Shown: positions 1-11,804 of the stretch, piece after piece
Numbering within the stretch: position 1 is the stretch's first letter
Layout of the letters: each line of letters begins with the position of its first letter
NCBI RefSeq assembly: GCF_000485595.1
Contig: NW_014577255.1
Coordinates: 139,587-197,921, forward strand
Source: Priapulus caudatus
Lineage: Eukaryota; Priapulida; Priapulimorpha; Priapulimorphida; Priapulidae
DNA: 58,335 nucleotides
Direction: 5' to 3'
Notes under the pieces: generated by a model
What the model was told of the DNA's origin: nothing
Database searches by the model: none
The model's input: the letters and a program-made list of their open reading frames with translations, nothing else
Translations under genes and position numbers: made by a program

Positions 1-340
1 GGGAGCGTATATGTGGGCCGTGGGTGAGGCAGGGGGAGCGTATATGTGGGCCGTGGGTGAGGCAGGGGGAGCGTATATATGACGCAGGGGGTACATATGT
101 GTGGTACATCATGGGTGACACATGGTTATTGGCGGGACATGCATGGGGGTATGTGTTGGGCATAGATGACGTAAAGGGAAGGTATATGTGGGATAGTATG
201 GGTGCCGCAGGGAATCGCGTATGCGTGAGACATACATAATACTGTACAGAGGACGCTTGTACTGGGTATGAGCGACGCACTGGGGGGAGGGGCTTTGGTT
301 GGGGCACGGGCGACGCAGGGGGAGGGGAATGAGTGTTGCA
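1..340. repeat. G-rich 33-bp tandem repeat
   Basis: Units beginning GGGAGCGTATATGTGGG start at 1, 34 and 67 (period 33), then decay into related GGGTGAGGCAGGG-like copies up to about 330. The array runs off the left edge. No coding signal is seen. Confidence 0.75.
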
Positions 341-1528
341 GCGAGAGAGTCACGGGCAACACAACAGGGCGCGTGAGGGAAAGGCAATAACAGTCGACTC
401 ATAGAACAGTCAGACGCGTGCCGTCGAACATTAAAAGAACAAAACGGCGAACGAAACGACAGACGCAAATTTATTGCATAAAATTCATTAGCACAAGTTA
501 TGACAGTGAGCACGTATTTACCGGAAAATCAATGGCCGTTTAATCTCCGCTTAAATTACAGTTTAGTACCGGCAAGAATAATCATTAAAATTAGAGACAA
601 AGAGCAGTGCCCATAAATCTCGTCGCTATATAGCGGGTAAGCTACGTTCACATCAGCAACAGCAACAGTGTGCTTTAAGAAAACTGATCGTAACTTCATT
701 CTTGAATCTTCTAATATTCAGGGTGTAATATGAATAGCATAAGCTGCATGGGTTCACATTCTCGGTGTTACGTCAGTACTATATTTTAATAGAACTACAC
801 GGCACTTCATCCTCCTGCATGTCCGTCCGTTTGTCCGTTCATCCGCCAGTATATCAGCGTTTGTGTGCGAACACGCGCGCGTGTGCAGATGTGCGAGCGT
901 GCGTGCGTGCGTGCGAGCGTGCGTGCGTGTGTGCTTGCGCGCGTGCGTGCGTGTGTGCGTGAGTATGTGTCTCCGCCTACATCTTCACACTCCTGATTGT
1001 CCGTTACATCGGCTCCCCGCCAGCCCATCTATTTGTACGTCTATGCGTCTATTTATCCTTCTTTCACGCTATCGGGTTGTAACGCACGTCCGTCTGTACG
1101 GCACTCCGACTCTACTTGGCAGTCTATCTCTACGTGTATCCTAACCCCCCCCCAATTAAACGCGCGCGTATATTAAGTATATAATATGATTATGTATGAG
1201 TATATTATTTCCCGACGCTATCCTGCCTCCAGTGCATCGTCGACATTAGCTTCTGGCGCTGTCAGTGTGCGGCCACGCGTGAACACCTGCTAGTATATTA
1301 TACATACATGCTGCTATATTACACACATACGTACCGCATCTCTCACATCTAGTCTCACCGCCGCGTGTAATCGTACATCGATCCGCATTACACGTGGCAC
1401 CGCGTAGTACAGTCGGTCAGTCAGTTTAGTCAGCCCGCCAGCGCATTGGTACCAAGAGCGCCAACAGTGTGCCGAGAGAACACGCCGGCTGGCATGAAAT
1501 TTCACAGGTGAGCATGAAGAAGAAGCTC
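341..1528. other. Gene-free stretch with a GTGC microsatellite
   Basis: I see no gene here. A GTGC/GTGT microsatellite occupies about 870-962, and short open frames over it encode only Cys/Arg/Val or His/Arg/Thr repeats. The rest is unremarkable non-coding sequence. Confidence 0.6.
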
Positions 1529-1830
1529 ACCCGAGGGGAGGAGGTTGCGAAACGGAGGAGGGTAGCGGGGCGTGGAGGGAAGCGGGGCGTGGATGGTAGC
1601 GGGGCGGGAAGGGGAGCGGGGGCGGAGGAGGGGAGCGGGCGGGGGAGGGGAGCGGGGGCAGGGGAGGGGTATGGGGCGAGGAGAGGAGCAGGGTGGGAGG
1701 GGCATGGGGCGGAAAGTGGAGCGAAGGCGCAAACGCGAGGAGCGGGGTGGAGGAGGGGATAGGGGCAGGCGAGGGGTATGGGGCGGGGAAGGGGAGCGAG
1801 CGCAAAAGAGAGGAGCGGGAGCAGGGGACA
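1529..1830 (+). repeat. Purine-rich G-tract block (possible G-quadruplex)
   Basis: About 300 bp of GGGGAGCGGGGGCGGAGG-like sequence on the plus strand with dozens of runs of four or more G. Frames across it are open only because of composition. Runs of G this close together can fold as G-quadruplexes; that is inference. Confidence 0.7.
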
Positions 1831-1869
1831 TAACATCACATCACATCGCTCCCGCACTTCACTCCTCTC

Positions 1870-1985
1870 TCACATAGTAATATACACAGTATATAAATAC
1901 ATAGTATATACATATATATACATAGTATGTATATACATGGTATATACATAGTATATACATGTATAGTATACAAATACATAGTAGT
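1870..1985. repeat. TATACATAGTA AT-rich tandem repeat
   Basis: Irregular repeats of ATACATAGTATAT directly follow the G-rich block, giving an abrupt composition change. Confidence 0.7.
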
Positions 1986-2990
1986 ATAAAGAGAGTTCGG
2001 TCAGTCTGCGAGGCAAACGCAACACGACGTGTAGCTGAGTTGAGCTGCTGCTGTTGCAGATGAATGCGCAACTCCCGCTAGGCCTCGAGCGCACGAGGCG
2101 GGCACGGGGGGAGAACGCCACCGACAAAGCGAACATACTCGCGCGCTGACACACACTTAGCCCCGACGACACCGTCTTATACAACAGAGCAGAATCTTCA
2201 CGTCGCACGGCTGATTGTACGGTAATGCACGGCGCGTGGACACTGTCGTCATGCTGTCATTAACACTGTGTAAGTTGTTGACGGGAGACGCTCTCGCCGA
2301 CTCTGCTGTGCGCTGATCGGCTTAGTGTTGACAAGCGTCATTCTGCGCGCACCTGTATAAGCGCATTATAGTCTCACCGAGATTAATAAATTTAATATAA
2401 CTATAACCGAGGTGGTTTATATGTGCGTGCGTGCGTGCGTGCGTGCGTACGTACGTACGTGTGTGCGTGTGTGTGTGCGCGTGCGTACGTCTGTGCGTGT
2501 GCGTGTGCGTGCGCGCGGGTGGTTGTGTGTGCGTGCGTGCGCGTGTCACGTTATATGTCCTATGGTAGATGTCGACAGTTCCAGCGTTTGGAAGCAGGTC
2601 ACACATGAGTCCATGAAAGTCACTCACTGAGGCCGTGAAAGCGCCAAAGTAGGAAACATATGACTTGATAACTAACTGCACTGTTAACTTATCGCCGGTT
2701 CGACTACACCGAGAGGGCAGATCGCACTGTCAGGGAAGAGGTATAACCATAGGAATCATAACAGCCTGCCTGCAGTCCCTACCTGTATAAGCCTCATGTG
2801 CAGCCACCCTGACACATCCTCAAACAGTCAGGACGATGCTTAGCAGTGCATAGGAGGCACGCAACAGTAGCCTTCCGCCGATATGTTCAATTGCCATTGA
2901 CTCTGGAAAAGCCCCCTTTTCAATTTTTGTGTGTGGTAATATTCGTCACTCGAATGCACTAATCTGCATTATACAGGTAAGCTAGATGCC
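1986..2990. other. Gene-free stretch with a GTGC microsatellite
   Basis: A (GTGC)n/(GTAC)n tract spans about 2420-2545. No exon, RNA or transposon signature is recognised in the remainder. Confidence 0.6.
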
Positions 2991-3138
2991 TAAAGCCCGG
3001 CGCACACTTGAGTTATTTTACTCAAGTAAAATGACGCATGAGTGATTTTACTAACGTGTGCGGCAGATTTTCGTTGAGTAATTTGACGCATGAGTCATTT
3101 TACTTGAGTAAAATAACTCACGTGTGCGCCGGGCTTAA
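2991..3138. mobile_element. 142-bp MITE with TAA target duplication
   Basis: The element at 2994-3135 starts AGCCCGGCGCACACTTGAG and ends in its near-perfect inverted complement, so the whole can fold as a hairpin. It is flanked by TAA at 2991-2993 and 3136-3138. A 3-bp TWA duplication is typical of PIF/Harbinger insertions. Internal palindromes around ACTCAAGTAAAATGACGC add secondary structure. It has no coding capacity; an autonomous partner is not in the window. Confidence 0.85.
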
Positions 3139-3650
3139 AGGACGCATAGAAAGAATTTAAAGTAAGGTTGTTCTTGTCAGGAAATTGTGACATTCCGCCA
3201 AGTGACCGGTCCGCCGTTTTTGTATGGGAAACGGGATCCGACTATACTTGCTGGAAATGTTCATCATTTAGCTAGCAAATGTTTCGAGCGGAGTCTGGGC
3301 CTTGAATCTGTGGTTGTTTAGCATGAATAAAGTGCATGTTGTGTATGTGGTGAAACTTTCGGAGTATTTTAAATTCAATTCTGTCTAATGCTTATCCAGG
3401 CCCGCTGCCTATGGACGCCCTCTACTGTTGCAAAACGCCAAAAAATGGCTGCCTTCAATATCACTATAATCCTCTATGCTCAATACATGATATGAAACGA
3501 GGCGCTCATTGCGGTCTCGTAAAGCATAGTTTACGTAGATTTAGACAGAAAATGAAGCAGGAAGATCGATGGCGCAGGCTAATATTGACCTACGCGAGCT
3601 GACACACAACCAGTTAACTCTACCGCTCAAATGTTAAGCCGCAGACACAC
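3139..3650. other. Gene-free stretch, nothing recognised
   Basis: Short open frames exist (for example a 63-codon one at 3411-3602) but none resembles a known protein, and no convincing splice context surrounds them. Confidence 0.5.
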
Positions 3651-3654
3651 TGAA

Positions 3655-4290
3655 GCCATGCACGCACGCACGCACGCACCGCACGCACGGCACGCACGCC
3701 ACGCACGCACGCACGCACGCACACATGCACACATATTGTAGCATGGTGCACAAAACGCAACGCTACGCCACCACACACACACACCACCCACACACATTGT
3801 AGCCATGCTATGCACGCCGACAACACATAATAACTTCGAGTCCGATACGTGTATATGTTAGCTCGGCATGATGCACGAGTTTCGGTGCGCATGCAGTTCG
3901 ATCGCAACTGTCACTCACACACACACACACACTACACACACACACAACTACACAACACACGACACACACCATCACACCCACCTGCCGTATTCTATTTCAC
4001 GCACGCACGCTTCTGGACCTGACAGCCGCTATCGCACATGCACGACGCACACGCATACACGCACTAGGCACACGCACACGCACACGGCACACGCACCACG
4101 CACACTGCACCGCACACGGTCCGCACACCGTCACAGCACACACCACCACACACACACACACACACACACACACCACACACTACACACATTCAACACACAC
4201 AAAAACAAACGCAACGCACGCCACGCACGCACGCACGCACGCCACGCACGCCCGCACTGCACCGCACGCCGCACGCACACACACACAGCA
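3655..4290. repeat. ACGC and CA microsatellite cluster
   Basis: (GCAC)n at about 3658-3725, CA-rich tracts at 3765-3800 and 3915-3990, and mixed CACG/CA tracts at 4030-4290. All overlapping frames are His/Thr or Cys/Val repeats and are not genes. Confidence 0.9.
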
Positions 4291-4534
4291 CACACACACA
4301 GTCGTACGCTGGGCGGGTGTTCTGCATAATATTATACCGCAGGCGAGCCCGTCCGCCTGCCCGTTGTCGCATGCTACGCCGTACATCACACGGCTACTCA
4401 GCCAGACGGCGGGCATTGCTCCCGGCAGTAACTTCATCCAGCAGTCAGTCGCATGAGAGAAATTAATCAGTCGCTTAGCGATAGAGCAAAACCGCTTATA
4501 CGTATTCCTATGCAAAATAGGAACTACACGGACA

Positions 4535-4728
4535 CACGCGCGCGCGAACACACGCACAGACAGATACACAGGCAGACAGGCAGGCAGACAAGCAGACGGA
4601 CAGACAGACAGAGAGATAGATAGACAGAGAGACAGACAAACAGACAGACACCCAGGCGGACGGACGGACGGATACATGCACGCATGCACGTGCGCATATA
4701 CGCACGCACGCACGCACACACACAACAA
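4535..4728. repeat. CAGA/CACG microsatellite
   Basis: CACGCACA runs grade into imperfect CAGACAGACAGG repeats and back to ACGC repeats. Confidence 0.85.
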
Positions 4729-4740
4729 GATCTATTTTTT

Positions 4741-6215
4741 TATTTTTTTATTATAGACCACTTTAAATAAATCTCGCGCATTTCAATTAAGGATGCAGAT
4801 TGGCTAATTGAATCGCTTAATCAAACTAATTAGTGATTTGTCCCGTAGATTCCTCTAATGGAACTGCCATTTTGGAGAGGTAGGAATGATGAATGAATCA
4901 CTGGCTAGACGTGACGCTCATACTGCAATCATATTTACATTAATAACGACGTTGCATCTCGCTGCCTCTCCGCCACACTCCGAAGCAATTACAGCTGTCG
5001 CAGAAAACACAAATACCGCAGCGATGAATTACATCAGAAGTAGATAATAGGAAATTATTGGGGATAATAGGGGATTCCCTATTATCTACTTCTGATTTGC
5101 ATGCATTCCACGACGGTTATATAAAACCCGCACTCGTGTAATGCTGTTCCGCAACTTCGTCGATTAAACTTAAAACAGCGCGAAACGAAGACAAAAACTG
5201 CGAGGCTATCGCAACTATCGCAGCGTATTTTCGCTCCTCGCCTCTATGGCAGACCAGCGAGTGCTAGGCTAGTTAGCCGCAGCGCGAACAGGCGTGTATA
5301 TTTGCGTGTATATTTGCGTGTATATTTGTGTAGCGCGCCTTCGCAGGGCGATTTCATCAAGAAATACACGAGTCGTTTACGCGAGCCAACGACCAACATG
5401 GAGAAAGAACCACCAGTGCCAAGCTTGACCGCAGCTGGAGGTCCGGCGTTAAATGACCACAGCTGGCTGGCTTCTCGCCTGTTTATGGGGGAAGGTCGTC
5501 GTGTAAGTTCAGCGCGCACTGTATTTATGTGAGGAGTAATGTGGCTGAAGCACGCGATCAGGTGTATATATATATATATATATTTTGTTTGGGATCGATA
5601 TTTATTTGCAGCAGCTTTAATTACATGCCGGCCGAGCATTACCAGCACATGAAACATTCATGCCCTCTTTCTCTCCTCCTCCGCCTCCTCCTTCACCGCC
5701 TGTAATGCAGAGAAATGAGTTAATAAGTAAATATGCAAATAACTAGTAATAGTCGAATATAGATAGAATAAGAAATAGTTGGAGACGGAAGTCTGACCAC
5801 CGTACGTGTCAGCCAATGAGAGCGGTCGATATGCCCGCGTGACCAGAATGTAAGACAATAGAGGGGACGCGAATATTTAAAGGAGCACGCCTTTGTGCGC
5901 GTCTCTCTGCCTCTCGCTATTCTGACAGAACAAGACATATATATACATCTTTGCGTGTGTGAGCATCCTATCGAGTATCGACCGTTAGAATCGTTATGTT
6001 TCGTGCCGCGTACACCTATATGTACACGTAATCTGCCTTGTTCATGGGCGTATACGTTAGTTTAAGTTATTGTTATTAGAGATGTGATTGTACTCTAAAT
6101 ACGTAGATCACTATTGAGTAATTTATATACGCATATGATAGACGTTTAGTAGCAAGCATATACGCGACCACTATATACGATCACGATAGTACGACAATGA
6201 TATAATACTCATTAC
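4741..6215. other. Gene-free stretch
   Basis: Apart from the foldback element at 5033-5096, I see only a short GTATATTTGCGT triplication (about 5296-5330) and a TA run (about 5563-5584). No protein family is recognised in the open frames, including one of 137 codons on the minus strand at 5244-5657. Confidence 0.5.
5033..5096. mobile_element. Small foldback element (ATCA...GATAATAGG family)
   Basis: A hairpin whose left arm is ATCAGAAGTAGATAATAGG and whose right arm is its inverted complement with one extra C. The loop contains GGGGATAATAGGGG. A related, longer hairpin lies at 48152-48267 and a possible half copy at 58250-58270. Confidence 0.7.
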
Positions 6216-6218
6216 ACG

Positions 6219-6530
6219 CCTTCCCTCCTCCTCCTCCTCCTCCCCCTCCTCCTCCACCTTATCATCATTCTCCTCCACCCTTCCCTCTTCTCCTAACCTC
6301 TCCTCCCCTAATCCTCTTCTTCCGTTTCCTCCCCTAATCCTCTTCTTCCGTCTCCTCTCCTAAACACCTCCTTCTCCTCCTCCTCCTCCGCCTCCTCCTC
6401 CTTATCCTCCCACCCCTCATCATCATTATCATCATACTCCTCCCCTCTCCTTCTCCTCCTCACCCCTTCTACTTCACTCAATCCTCTACTCTTCTCCCCC
6501 GCCTCCTCTCTTTCTTCTTGCCGTTTCTCC
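6219..6530. repeat. Polypyrimidine tract (TCC/CTC-rich)
   Basis: About 310 bp almost entirely C and T on the plus strand, made of CCTCCTCCTCC runs with a CATCATTATCATCAT interruption. The minus frame encodes a Glu/Arg-rich run by composition. Mirror-like polypurine/polypyrimidine DNA can form triplexes; that is inference. Confidence 0.85.
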
Positions 6531-6930
6531 ACGACGCGTGGCTGTGGATGCCACCACGCACAACACGCCATCAACAACGAAGTTGTCTTATATGTATGCC
6601 CCTCACCCGTGCAAAACGTGCCGAGGGTAAAAACATTTAAAAGTTACAGTAAAAAACATTAAACAGTAACATTAAACATTAAAAATTAAAAATTAAACAA
6701 AAAACAAAAAAACAAAAAAACAAAAAACAAAAAACATTAAACAGTAAAAAGTTCATAATAAGAACGAGCAGCGTTGTTGTCCGACTGCGACAGAGAACAG
6801 AGTAATGAGCCGTGACGTCACGATGATAGAGAGAAGCCAACACTTGCATGTAGTTGTACGATGGCAGCCGTGTTCAACTAACAGTCGACAGTGATGTGTG
6901 AAGCGGCAATCAGCGTTAAACGGTATGCTG
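6531..6930. other. Gene-free stretch with A-rich AAACATTAAACA repeats
   Basis: A-rich repeats (AAACATTAAACAGT, AACAAAAAACAAA) at about 6630-6750; nothing else recognised. Confidence 0.6.
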
Positions 6931-6936
6931 TAACGT

Positions 6937-6940
6937 CACA

Positions 6941-7000
<60 letters not shown>

Positions 7001-7070
7001 CCCGTGTGCGAACACACGCATACACGCACCTGCATGCGAACACCCGCATATACGCGCATACGCGCGCGCA
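6937..7070. repeat. (ACGC)n microsatellite
   Basis: About 16 uninterrupted CACG/ACGC units at 6938-7000, followed by degenerate ACACGCAT repeats. Confidence 0.95.
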
Positions 7071-8494
7071 CTGATAGTTCTATATTCATACCAGATTGCA
7101 AACAATTTCCCGTTTTACAGAAAACAACTTCCATTCCCTGCACAGATATAGTACATGGAAAACTTCAATAATTAACCGGCTAAAACGTTGATAACAAACG
7201 CTTTTAGACAGTTTCGCATCCGGATCCGGCATGATTTCGCCGGTCAATCGGATTATATGCGACTAGACAATAAATCTTTTCCACGGTTGTTTCTCTATAT
7301 TAACGCTAATCCTCACAACTTCCCATAGGGAAATCAGTACGTAAAAAACGAAGTGCAGCTATATATGGGGAGTGGGATGATGGCACGGATCGCAGTGACC
7401 ACACACGTATATAGAGCTGTTACAGTGGATCCTTCTGTATAGTGCTAGAGTGCGTTATATATAGCAGCAATATTGTACGGCATGCAGCAGGCGACGTACG
7501 CTCTGTACGGTCGGCCCGACCCCCCGGATCACCGACTGAATACGTCGTGGAGTACTCGCATCGCACATGACACGTACACGTGTAACGTTTGTCTGAATCA
7601 GAGGAGTGTTCAAGTCTCAAATTTACATACACCGTGGTTCCGTAACAGAATATACAGAGAATTGTAAAATTACATTCGCTGCACGCGTCCGGTTTCAAAA
7701 ACAGAATAATAATCGCGCTTCTTTTCTTGGAAAACGGGAAAGCAGAGCTGGGCAGGTGCTGCGTAGCGGTGAAGGAGGTACATGCGGTGGGTGGGCGGGT
7801 GTACGGTATGCAGGCACGGAGGGCGCAGGTACTACGAGGTCGGGTGTGGTTATGAAGTAGAGGCAATAGGCGATGAGACTCAATCAACTACTCAGATCGT
7901 AAGAGCGCGCACGAAAATTTCCAGCTAAATATAGAAAAGTCTAAAATCAATTCTTTCTTCACTACTGTTAGCAATGCTATATACTTTATAAATTGAAAGC
8001 AACGCGTTTAATGGATTTTTCCCAACCCTTCTTTATACACATGCATGAAGTTGCACACTTCGATTAAAATACGCGAATTAAATTCGCGATTCAGTTATTC
8101 TCCAGTATTGATCAGTGAACACGCCATAGACAAACTAGATGAAAGGAAATTGACAATTTAAAATAAGTTAGAAACCCCCTACCCTAAATCATTGCGTTTT
8201 TCCGCTTCAGTAAATTAAAGGCACGTTGCACATCGAAAAGGGACGCAATCTAGCGTCTATTAGATATATAATTAGTGACATAAACTCCGACAAAACATAT
8301 CTCCGAAGAAATGCTAAAGACGTCCCTGGAGCGGAGCGCCCAAGCGTCCTCCGCGTCAAGCATCTGAGAAACACTCGCTGGCTCACGGCTGCATGTTATT
8401 ATGATTATAACATAACTCTTTCTACGAAAGGCTAGCAAGCAGCAACCATACGACGATGACGATAGTAATTATGAAAATTAAACAGGAATCTTTA
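7071..8494. other. Gene-free stretch, nothing recognised
   Basis: Open frames of up to 155 codons (minus, 7420-7887) have no recognisable domain and no consistent splice signals. I found no RNA gene or transposon end. Confidence 0.5.
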
Positions 8495-8905
8495 TGAGAG
8501 AAAAACTACTAGCAGTGACTATATGACTATACGCAAGGGTTAATAATGACAAATATGTGTCATTATTATGTCATTATTATGTAATTAATTTATTATGTAC
8601 ATATGTATTACGTAATGTATGCATTATTTATTATTGTCATTATGTATGTAATTATGTAATTATTATGTCATTATTATGTAATTATTATGTCATTATTATT
8701 ATTATGTTATTAATATTAGTCATATTTGTGAATAAATAAATAATTGTTATTATTAACCCCTGCTATACGGTTGACGTTAGTACACAGGGAATTAATTATC
8801 TTTACGCTGGTAAAACTGCTAGCAGTGACTATACGACTTGGTTGACCTTAGTACACAGAGAAGTAATTATCTTTATACGGATAAAACTACTAGCTTTCGT
8901 TCGTA
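8495..8905. repeat. ATTATT array flanked by ~74-bp direct repeats
   Basis: A block containing CTACTAGCAGTGACTATA occurs near 8507, and related copies near 8816 and 8885 belong to a tandem pair that begins GGTTGACGTTAGTACACAG at about 8768 and 8839. Between them (8550-8755) lies an AT-rich array of TCATTATTATGTAATTA. The ATTATT array appears to have expanded within a pre-existing tandem duplication. Confidence 0.7.
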
Positions 8906-9148
8906 CTCAAAATTAAACACTTCCCAAAGGCTTAAAGGTACGCGGAAGCATTTTTTTGCTAGCCAGGGAACGTGGTACATTTATTTACAATAAGAAATAA
9001 TACATTTTGAGCGCGACGGCCAGTTAATGCATTTATTTTTACAGTGACAAAAAATTTATAATTCCGAGACCGTTGCCAATGATTTAGCTTCGCTGCGGGA
9101 AAAATGTATTTTTAGCGGAGTAAAATTCTGAGCTCGACGTTACCGATG

Positions 9149-9150
9149 TA

Positions 9151-9201
<51 letters not shown>

Positions 9202-9425
9202 CGAACGATGTGAACGTACGAGCGTGGTGCGGAGTATAATTATATACTGCAGTCAATATTAAGCGACCCTTCGCGACAATGCAGCTCTACGCGTACCGCC
9301 CGCACACGCGTTGCTACTACACCGACCATCAGACACTGCCGCAGCAACCGCAGCCGCCTTCCGCGTAAAGAGATACAGCGCCAAAACGTGCGTGCGTGCG
9401 TGGGTGCGTGCGTGCGTGCGTGCAT
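9149..9425. repeat. Two ACGC/GTGC microsatellites in opposite orientation
   Basis: (ACGC)n at about 9150-9200 and (GTGC)n at about 9388-9425 are separated by unique GC-rich sequence. As inverted copies they could pair in single-stranded DNA. Confidence 0.85.
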
Positions 9426-9644
9426 GCCGACCGCGCCTTGCTGCCCTCGTCAGGTGGTTCTGGTCAGCCATGCTGGCTCGGCTGGCGTGTTATGGCAATC
9501 ACGTACAAGCGCTGCATCGCTCCGTTACCGCTCGTTATAGCACAAACATATTCGAATATTGCTACAACAAGCAGGGGAAGCCCGCCCACCGTCTCCTCCC
9601 CCACGACTCTGCTACTAAAGCTCTGCAGTGCAGTTACCACGAAG

Positions 9645-10130
9645 CGGGCGTTAACCCATGCGTTAACTGCGGTGCATTAACCACAGTGTATTAATCACAG
9701 CGCATTTTAACAACAGTACATTAACCACAGTTCGGCAACCACAATGCATTTACCAGAGTACGTTAACACAACAGTGCCTTAACCGTGCCGTGTTAACCAC
9801 GATACGTTAACCGAGACAGATTAACCACACTGCATTAACCAAAGTGCACAGTCCGTTAACCACAGTGCATTAACAGCAGTGCATTAACCACAGTACATTA
9901 ACCGCAGTGCATTAACCACAGTACTTTAACCGCTGTGTATTAACCACAGTACATTAACCGCAGTACATTAACTGCCGTGCATTAACCGCAGTACATTAAC
10001 CGCAGTGCATTAACCACAGTACTTTAACCGCTGTGTATTACCCACAGTACATTAACCGCCGTGCATTAACCGTGCCATGTTAACCCCGGCACGTTAACCG
10101 ACGCCCATTAACGAGGGTGGGTTAACCGCG
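9645..10130. repeat. TTAACC short tandem repeat array
   Basis: About 30 imperfect 13-15-bp units of the form CAGTGCATTAACCA fill roughly 485 bp, decaying at both ends into forms such as GGCACGTTAACCG. No open frame spans it. Confidence 0.9.
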
Positions 10131-10737
10131 GGCCCGGGTAATAATTAACCACAGATCGGTGCGCGATACTACACACGGAGGGGTTTACAACTTTATTACC
10201 AAATGCATGTATATACCGCCATTCGCCACACAAGCCGTGAGGAACCCCCTCAGCGGAGCCTCGGCCGGCCTCAGTGAAGGTCGTCTGCTTGCGACCTCAG
10301 CGTCGGCAGCCGAAGCTCAGCCGCCAGCCCGCAACTTTAGACCACCGTCGGTTTATTTTCGAAACGATGTATCGCATGAGCGGCGCCGATGTGGCGAGCG
10401 TGGCCGTTGACTCTTGCCATGCAGGCTGCGACCTGGGAGTGCGGACGAGCGGCTGATTTCGCGGCCCGGGCAGACGGAGCAGAGCAGCGCGGGCATGCAG
10501 ACAGACAGTGGTAATTTCTTTGCTGGTAAGCTCCCCGGCGCGCCGTCAGCTGTCCAGCGCTTGGCTAAGCAGCGGCGGCACGGGCTTCTTTCTCACCCCG
10601 CGACAGGTGGGGGGTCAGCGGCAGGAGACGCGAACGCTTTTATGAGCTTGCGTGAGTGCGTTCGCGTGCGAATAAGTGCGTGTTAAGTCGGTCTGGGTGT
10701 GTGGGGATAGCTAGAGATGACAGCCGTAGCAGGCTTA
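10131..10737. other. GC-rich gene-free stretch
   Basis: GC-rich unique sequence with no recognised gene; open frames of 60-90 codons look compositional. Confidence 0.5.
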
Positions 10738-10820
10738 GCGCTAGCAACAGCAGCAGTACGAACAACAACAGCAACGACAACAGCAGCGGCGGCGGCAACA
10801 ACAACAGCAACAAAAACAAT

Positions 10821-10853
<33 letters not shown>

Positions 10854-11175
10854 GCTAGCAGCAAAAGCGGCGGTTGTAGCAACAGCAGTAGCACCACCAC
10901 CACCAGAAGCAGCAGTAACATCAGTAGCTGCAGCAGCAGCAACAACAACAACAACAACAACAACAGCGGCGCTAGCAGCAACAGCAGTAGTAACGCTAGC
11001 ACAGCCAGCAGCAGCAGTGGCAGTAAGAGTAACAGAAGTAGCAGCAGTGACAGTAACAGTAACAGAAGCAGCAGCAGTAGTAGTAACAGCAGCAGCAGCA
11101 GTAGTAGTAAAAGCAGCAGTAGTAGTAAAAGCAGCAGCAGTAGTAGTAACAGCAGCAGCAACAACAGTCTCCACG
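10738..11175. repeat. CAG/AAC/GTA trinucleotide repeat array
   Basis: About 440 bp of imperfect trinucleotides (CAG, CAA, AAC, AGT, GCA). Every frame on both strands stays open and encodes Ser/Asn, Ala/Thr or poly-Leu runs, the signature of a microsatellite rather than of a protein. Confidence 0.9.
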
Positions 11176-11544
11176 GCCGCGGCCGTCCGTAACACACGTT
11201 TGGCTGCACTCAGGATTTAAGTGCGAGCGGTAAGATGTTTGCTGACTCGAGTAGGTCTACACATTACATTAACCGCGTGGCCTCGAGTTTCAGCAGAGAG
11301 TGCCCTCTTCAAATTCTGATTTTAATGTCATGACATCGTGCATACCTCGTCAAAGGGGGCAGCGTTCAGCGGCTATTTAATGAGGCGAATTTTGCACAAT
11401 AAAGCTACGGCACGTAGTAGCAATACAGCTAAGTTGGAGTCCCACTTCTTCTAAACTAATGCAAATAGAATAACGCTACATTGTAGAGGAACACACGGAG
11501 CAAATCATTTCACATTTGCAGCTGTTCTAAACTATATACACTCC

Positions 11545-11645
11545 CGCACACACACGTGCACAAGCACGCGGATACACGCACGCGCGCACACACTGACGTA
11601 CAAACACACGCACGTGCGTACGCACACGCGCGCACATACACATAA
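11545..11645. repeat. CACACG microsatellite
   Basis: Imperfect CACACGCACG repeats lie 75 bp downstream (in transcript sense) of the GALNT-like stem exon. Confidence 0.8.
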
Positions 11646-11719
11646 CTTTGATCTTGCTACCTACAAACTGCGTGAAGCCCTGACCATGTTACAATAACGT
11701 GGCATTATAATGAGCTTAC

Positions 11720-11804
11720 CTGTACGTTTCCTGTCCTGCTCTATCTGATAGTAGTCATGCCAGTCAATTTTTTTCATTTCAATCTTGCCATCTTCGTAGG
11801 GCCT
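11720..11804 (-). CDS. Polypeptide GalNAc-transferase, stem exon (partial gene)
   Basis: An 85-bp minus-strand exon with acceptor TTTTAG at 11810-11805 and donor CAG/GTAAGC, GT at 11719-11718. It encodes 28 residues plus one base: RPYEDGKIEMKKIDWHDY followed by YQIEQDRKRTG, the final G split across the junction. DWHDY...I..D..RTG is the stem motif that precedes the GEQG/GEHG segment of polypeptide N-acetylgalactosaminyltransferases, which start mucin-type O-glycosylation in the Golgi. The upstream exon at 15810-16061 ends in phase 0, which fits this start. The GT-A catalytic and ricin-type lectin domains are not found and should lie left of the window. Which family member this is cannot be told. 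The motif is convincing; the link to the upstream exon is inference. Confidence 0.75.

Noticed and set aside
10640-11220. Four overlapping long frames (poly-Leu, Ser/Asn, Ala/Thr) on both strands
   Set aside because: Trinucleotide repeats keep every frame open; there is no independent evidence of coding.
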